DNA of 64,000 nucleotides from Owenia fusiformis (Eukaryota; Annelida; Polychaeta; Sabellida; Oweniidae): NCBI GenBank assembly GCA_903813345.2, contig CAIIXF020000001.1, positions 10,205,598 to 10,269,597 of the forward strand, read 5' to 3'. Shown piece by piece: positions 61,201 to 64,000 of this stretch (position 1 is its first letter; each line of letters starts with the position of its first letter). The notes under the pieces were generated by a model. It saw only the letters and a program-made list of their open reading frames with translations, ran no database searches and was not told where the DNA came from. The position numbers and the translations under genes were made by a program.

Positions 61201-62431
61201 TCAATCCATGCTACATGCACAATATGGATCACTTGTAGACAATTGGAACTGAATTTTTGCTTAGTTGTATGTGAGTGAGGTTTCACATAACACCCAATGA
61301 TACACAATTTCTAAACACAAGTTCTAAGGCAGACCCTTGTTGAAGGATGCAGATTTGCCTGTATAAAATCATCAAAATCATTAGCTACTATACTCTACAA
61401 ACAAGCTGGGCAAGTTAATATTACATACCAGATAACATGGCGAAGTAGTATTTGTGTTTTGCTATCGTATACGACACAAATAGATATATGGTTCTAAATG
61501 GCCTGGAGTGAGATCTCATAAATTCTGGATCTAAAATAATGTTAAAATAAGTACATTAGTGTTAGTAAACAAATGCATATACATGTACATACATACAGCC
61601 ACTGCCACATACAAACCACCACTCGTACATTTACTACATACCCAACAACATGGCGAAGTAGTACTTGTGTTTTGCAACATTGTACGACAAAAATAGGAAA
61701 ACGCATCTAAATGGCAGAGAGTGAGATCTCTTGAATTCAGGATCTAAAATATATATATGTATTTTACTTTATTTATCAAGTTTATTTCTACACAAAATAT
61801 ATAATCAATAAGTACTGTATCTGTTATTTCCATTGAATAGTATGTAAAAATGTATTTTTTTTTTCAAAATCAGTTTAGTCAATAAAGTTTATTTACAAAA
61901 AAATCTAATATTTGATGCAATTCAACAACATTCTATTTGTCACAATTTGTTTTCAATAATTGAAAATCAAGAAAACCCAGAGTATATATTGAATGCTTTC
62001 TTTTTTCATCATTAAGAATCATACTACAAGGTTGTTCTTTGATGTCTCATTTCAGTTGACCATAATACGGCTTTATTGTTTCACATATGCAATACATCCC
62101 TGTGGATTTTCTCTCAATAATCAACAATAATGATTTCCATAGATCAACAACTTTTTAAAATTGAAATAGTTATTTTAAGTGCCAAAAGAAAACCCATACC
62201 CATGAAACTATTTAATGACAAGAGCTAAAATCTAAATTGAACATTATGAAGCAAGTCCAATGAAAAACATAGTCATTGTACATTAAACCCATCAAATCTT
62301 GAATACTTACATTAGACAATTTCTAGTCTTTTCTACTTACCTACATTCCTTACTATAGGTACAATTGGTACGATAAGATGAAACGATCCAGCAAATATGC
62401 ATATTAAAGCTACCTTTCTCATCACTTCAAA
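58139..62431 (-). CDS. Partial MBOAT1/2-like lysophospholipid acyltransferase gene (C-terminal part)
   Basis: Membrane-bound O-acyltransferases of this subgroup transfer acyl chains from acyl-CoA to lysophospholipids (lysophosphatidylserine and lysophosphatidylethanolamine in characterised members) in the endoplasmic reticulum. The visible exons cover roughly the last 240 residues. Diagnostic motifs in order are HKYYFAM, NASGLGFNGYDETG, the conserved Asn in DSWNIQ, and the catalytic His in SAVWHGFYPGYY. Exons are 62341-62431, then 61642-61743 or 61429-61530, then 59623-59726, 59013-59222, 58525-58676 and 58139-58295; all junctions are in frame. The N-terminal exons lie beyond 64000; the minus-strand bases CATTA/GTAAGT near 63996 may be the donor of the next upstream exon. 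Substrate preference cannot be told from sequence. Confidence 0.9.
58525..58676 (-). CDS. MBOAT1/2-like acyltransferase exon
   Basis: 152 bp, phase 0 in and phase 2 out, acceptor TTATTAAG, donor TTCAA/GTGAGT. It encodes LRRLVRHHFTDNKHTKLGYD, then IFTWCLTQFGISYWILPFPV, a hydrophobic segment matching the penultimate span of MBOAT1/2. Confidence 0.88.
59013..59222 (-). CDS. MBOAT1/2-like acyltransferase, catalytic exon
   Basis: 210 bp, phase 0 at both ends, acceptor GCATTTTCAG, donor AGAAAG/GTAAGG. It contains the two residues considered essential in MBOATs: the Asn in DSWNIQCALWFRR and the His in LSAVWHGFYPGYYLSF. YDRVPY between them also matches the family. Nothing suggests inactivation. Confidence 0.93.
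59623..59726 (-). CDS. MBOAT1/2-like acyltransferase exon
   Basis: 104 bp, phase 1 in and phase 0 out, acceptor TTTTTTAG, donor ATGGAG/GTACAA. It encodes EAISNASGLGFNGYDETGKA and HWDLVSPFRLMKME, the highly conserved segment before the catalytic exon. Confidence 0.92.
59880..61428. repeat. Intron with dispersed repeat (60300-60500) and a 25-bp duplication (60902-60952)
   Basis: 60300-60410 shares 'gtgaactgttacca' and 'ttcaaaattg/gtcaaaattg' words with 32934-32975 and 'acatgcaaaatgtcaccacc' with 32064. At 60902 the string 'gatgatatacattttggaaa' plus 'ttgga' is repeated directly. No exon was recognised here. Confidence 0.45.
61429..61530 (-). CDS. MBOAT1/2-like acyltransferase, alternative exon copy 'a' (proximal to the catalytic exon)
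   Basis: 102 bp, phase 1 at both ends, acceptor TTATTTTAG, donor TATCTG/GTATGT. It encodes DPEFMRSHSRPFRTIYLFVS and YTIAKHKYYFAML. It is homologous to 61642-61743, with identical length and borders. Confidence 0.88.
61642..61743 (-). CDS. MBOAT1/2-like acyltransferase, alternative exon copy 'b' (distal)
   Basis: 102 bp, phase 1 at both ends, acceptor ATTTTAG, donor TTGTTGG/GTATGT. It encodes DPEFKRSHSLPFRCVFLFLS and YNVAKHKYYFAML. Flanking residues are shared with copy 'a' but the hydrophobic middle differs. The intron between the copies is 111 bp. Inclusion of both would add 34 residues in frame. Confidence 0.88.
62341..62431 (-). CDS. MBOAT1/2-like acyltransferase, first exon inside the window
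   Basis: 91 bp, phase 0 in and phase 1 out, acceptor TACTTGTAG, donor AATGTAG/GTAAGT. It encodes FEVMRKVALICIFAGSFHLI and VPIVPIVRNV, a membrane segment that leads into DPEF of either copy of the next exon, as in the family. Confidence 0.85.
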
Positions 62432-64000
62432 CTACAAGTATAAAACAAAACAGAAAATGTATCAGGCCTTATAGCTGGAATTTTTATCTTGATAATCCTA
62501 AATTATTTTTGATCAATTGTTATGTAACTCAAACAATCAGTAGACTTGGAGATAAACACCTTCTTTATTGAAGCTGATAAGATGTTTGTGTAGAAAATGA
62601 ATCAACTGCCTTTTAATATTGAAAATGTTGTGACGTGAGTAGATATTGTAGCTATATCAATTTTGGAACATATTTTCCAGCTTACTCGTTTTGTGTATGG
62701 AGAATACGGGTTTTTGTACAGTATGTACTTTGTAAGAAGAGGAAATGGGTCAGTCTGTTTCATATCTGAAACTTGGACAACTAAAACTGAAAAATCTGTC
62801 ACATTGTCTAGTACTCTCGAGTCATAATCAGCGAGATTGAGCAAGGGGTTGGGCTAATCTATTGTACCCCAAAATACCCAAAAAGACCAACGAACCAAAT
62901 TGTGAAAAAACACATTCATGAAATCGCTTCAAGTGAAACTAGATGAAAATAACAATATAATTTTGTTTATATTTCATAATTACATGATATGGGCCTTGCC
63001 CTAGAATGCAGAATTAAATTGTCTTTATCAAAATACAAACTAAACTAATACCTTCTATAAAATATTGGAATAATCTAAACTAAAATTGATGTACAATGTA
63101 CATCAAAAAAGAATAAAAGTGCATGTGTTTTATGAACTTATAAAGATGATTAAAAAGTAGTTATTACTTGAACAAATGCAAATATTGTATATAATTCACT
63201 GACTGATCAAATATTCACTGACTGATCAAATGGTGGGTTCAAACATGAGAGACCAGGTGGATATGATATACAGTACATTTTACATATGTTAAGGGATTGG
63301 GTTGCCTACCATGTGGTATGTAATGACAAATAACTGATGTACAAAGAATATCTAAATACTGTACATGTAACTGCAAGTACGATTGTTTATTTGAATGTAA
63401 TATTCAGACATTTCCAAATCTAAGAAAACTCAACGAGTGAGTAAGAATATGGGATGATAAAAAATTATACATTCTTAATAATAAAGGTTTTGCCTTAGAT
63501 GAGTGCAGTTCAACCTTATGAAATAAACTAAAGTTGTGTATTTGAGCTGTGCATTCATATCATGCGTCGTTAATAAAATACTTCCCTCACCATAAAATAT
63601 TCCTTTGGTTTTGTGTCTAATAAGATGCAAATTGCAAAATCATGAAAAATGTAAAAGACAATAAATTCCTTTCTGATCAAAATTAGTACCTATAATTTAA
63701 TTTATGAACAGGTTGTCAAAAACAACGGCCCTTCCTTCTGCAGTAAATCTACTTATAAATATATTGTGTGTCATGTTATTTTCAAAGATATTTAAATCTT
63801 GAGTTTTAGCCATGTATGTATGGCATAATATGACAGAATTACAGCCTAATTGTTGTTGTTAATGTGATACATTTGGTCAAAATGTGTATTATAAAATGGA
63901 TGCATGTGCTTCCTCTCAGATACAAGTATTTGGTAATTGCATCTTCAATATTGGAAAAAGATTGACTAGAATAAAAGATTATGTATGTTACTTACTAATG
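62432..64000. other. Intron of the MBOAT gene
   Basis: No further exon was accepted. At the extreme right the minus strand shows CATTA followed by GTAAGT (donor at about 63995), so the last few bases of the window probably belong to the next upstream exon. Confidence 0.4.

Noticed and set aside
63315-63375. Possible extra MBOAT exon on the minus strand ending at ACATG/GTAGGC
   Set aside because: It has an acceptable acceptor and donor, but its exit phase in any open frame does not fit the phase-0 entry of the exon at 62431, and it lacks family residues.

Overview
The window is AT-rich, intron-dense animal DNA. Genes are split into short exons with canonical GT/AG borders, and introns and intergenic DNA are packed with small inverted-repeat transposons, minisatellites and a decayed LINE. 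The gene content and repeat style suit a marine invertebrate bilaterian, perhaps a lophotrochozoan such as a mollusc. That placement is inference; no species marker was recognised.

All recognised genes are on the minus strand. (1) 4871-5495 is one coding exon, the N-terminus of an unrecognised proline/glycine/serine-rich, probably nuclear protein; its later exons were not found. (2) 13454-47572 is a complete homologue of EFCAB14, a single-pass type II membrane protein with a long coiled-coil, sequon-rich ectodomain and C-terminal EF-hands. I rebuilt it by hand as fifteen shared exons plus two alternative N-terminal pairs; every junction keeps frame and the sum is an exact number of codons. 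(3) 58139-62431 is the C-terminal part of an MBOAT1/2-type lysophospholipid acyltransferase whose 5' exons lie beyond position 64000.

Three features stand out. EFCAB14 has two interchangeable start modules (47.4-47.6 kb with 38.8-39.0 kb, and 33.3-33.5 kb with 32.6-32.8 kb), each giving its own cytoplasmic tail and its own transmembrane exon, both leaving in the same phase. One ectodomain exon ends in a 17-copy, 54-bp tandem array in which every copy holds the same splice donor and an open 18-residue unit with an N-glycosylation sequon, so donor choice could change protein length in 18-residue steps. The MBOAT gene carries two adjacent homologous 102-bp exons of equal phase, a likely mutually exclusive pair.

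The rest is mobile and repetitive DNA: hAT-like elements with target duplications (18381-19274 and 39369-40160), several MITE families, a tRNA-Gly-like segment inside an inverted-repeat element (11467-11964), a perfect 169-bp inverted repeat (44159-44642), minisatellites at 28.9-29.85, 40.2-41.0, 44.85-46.15 and 54.97-55.44 kb, and a 5'-truncated LINE (50198-50905).
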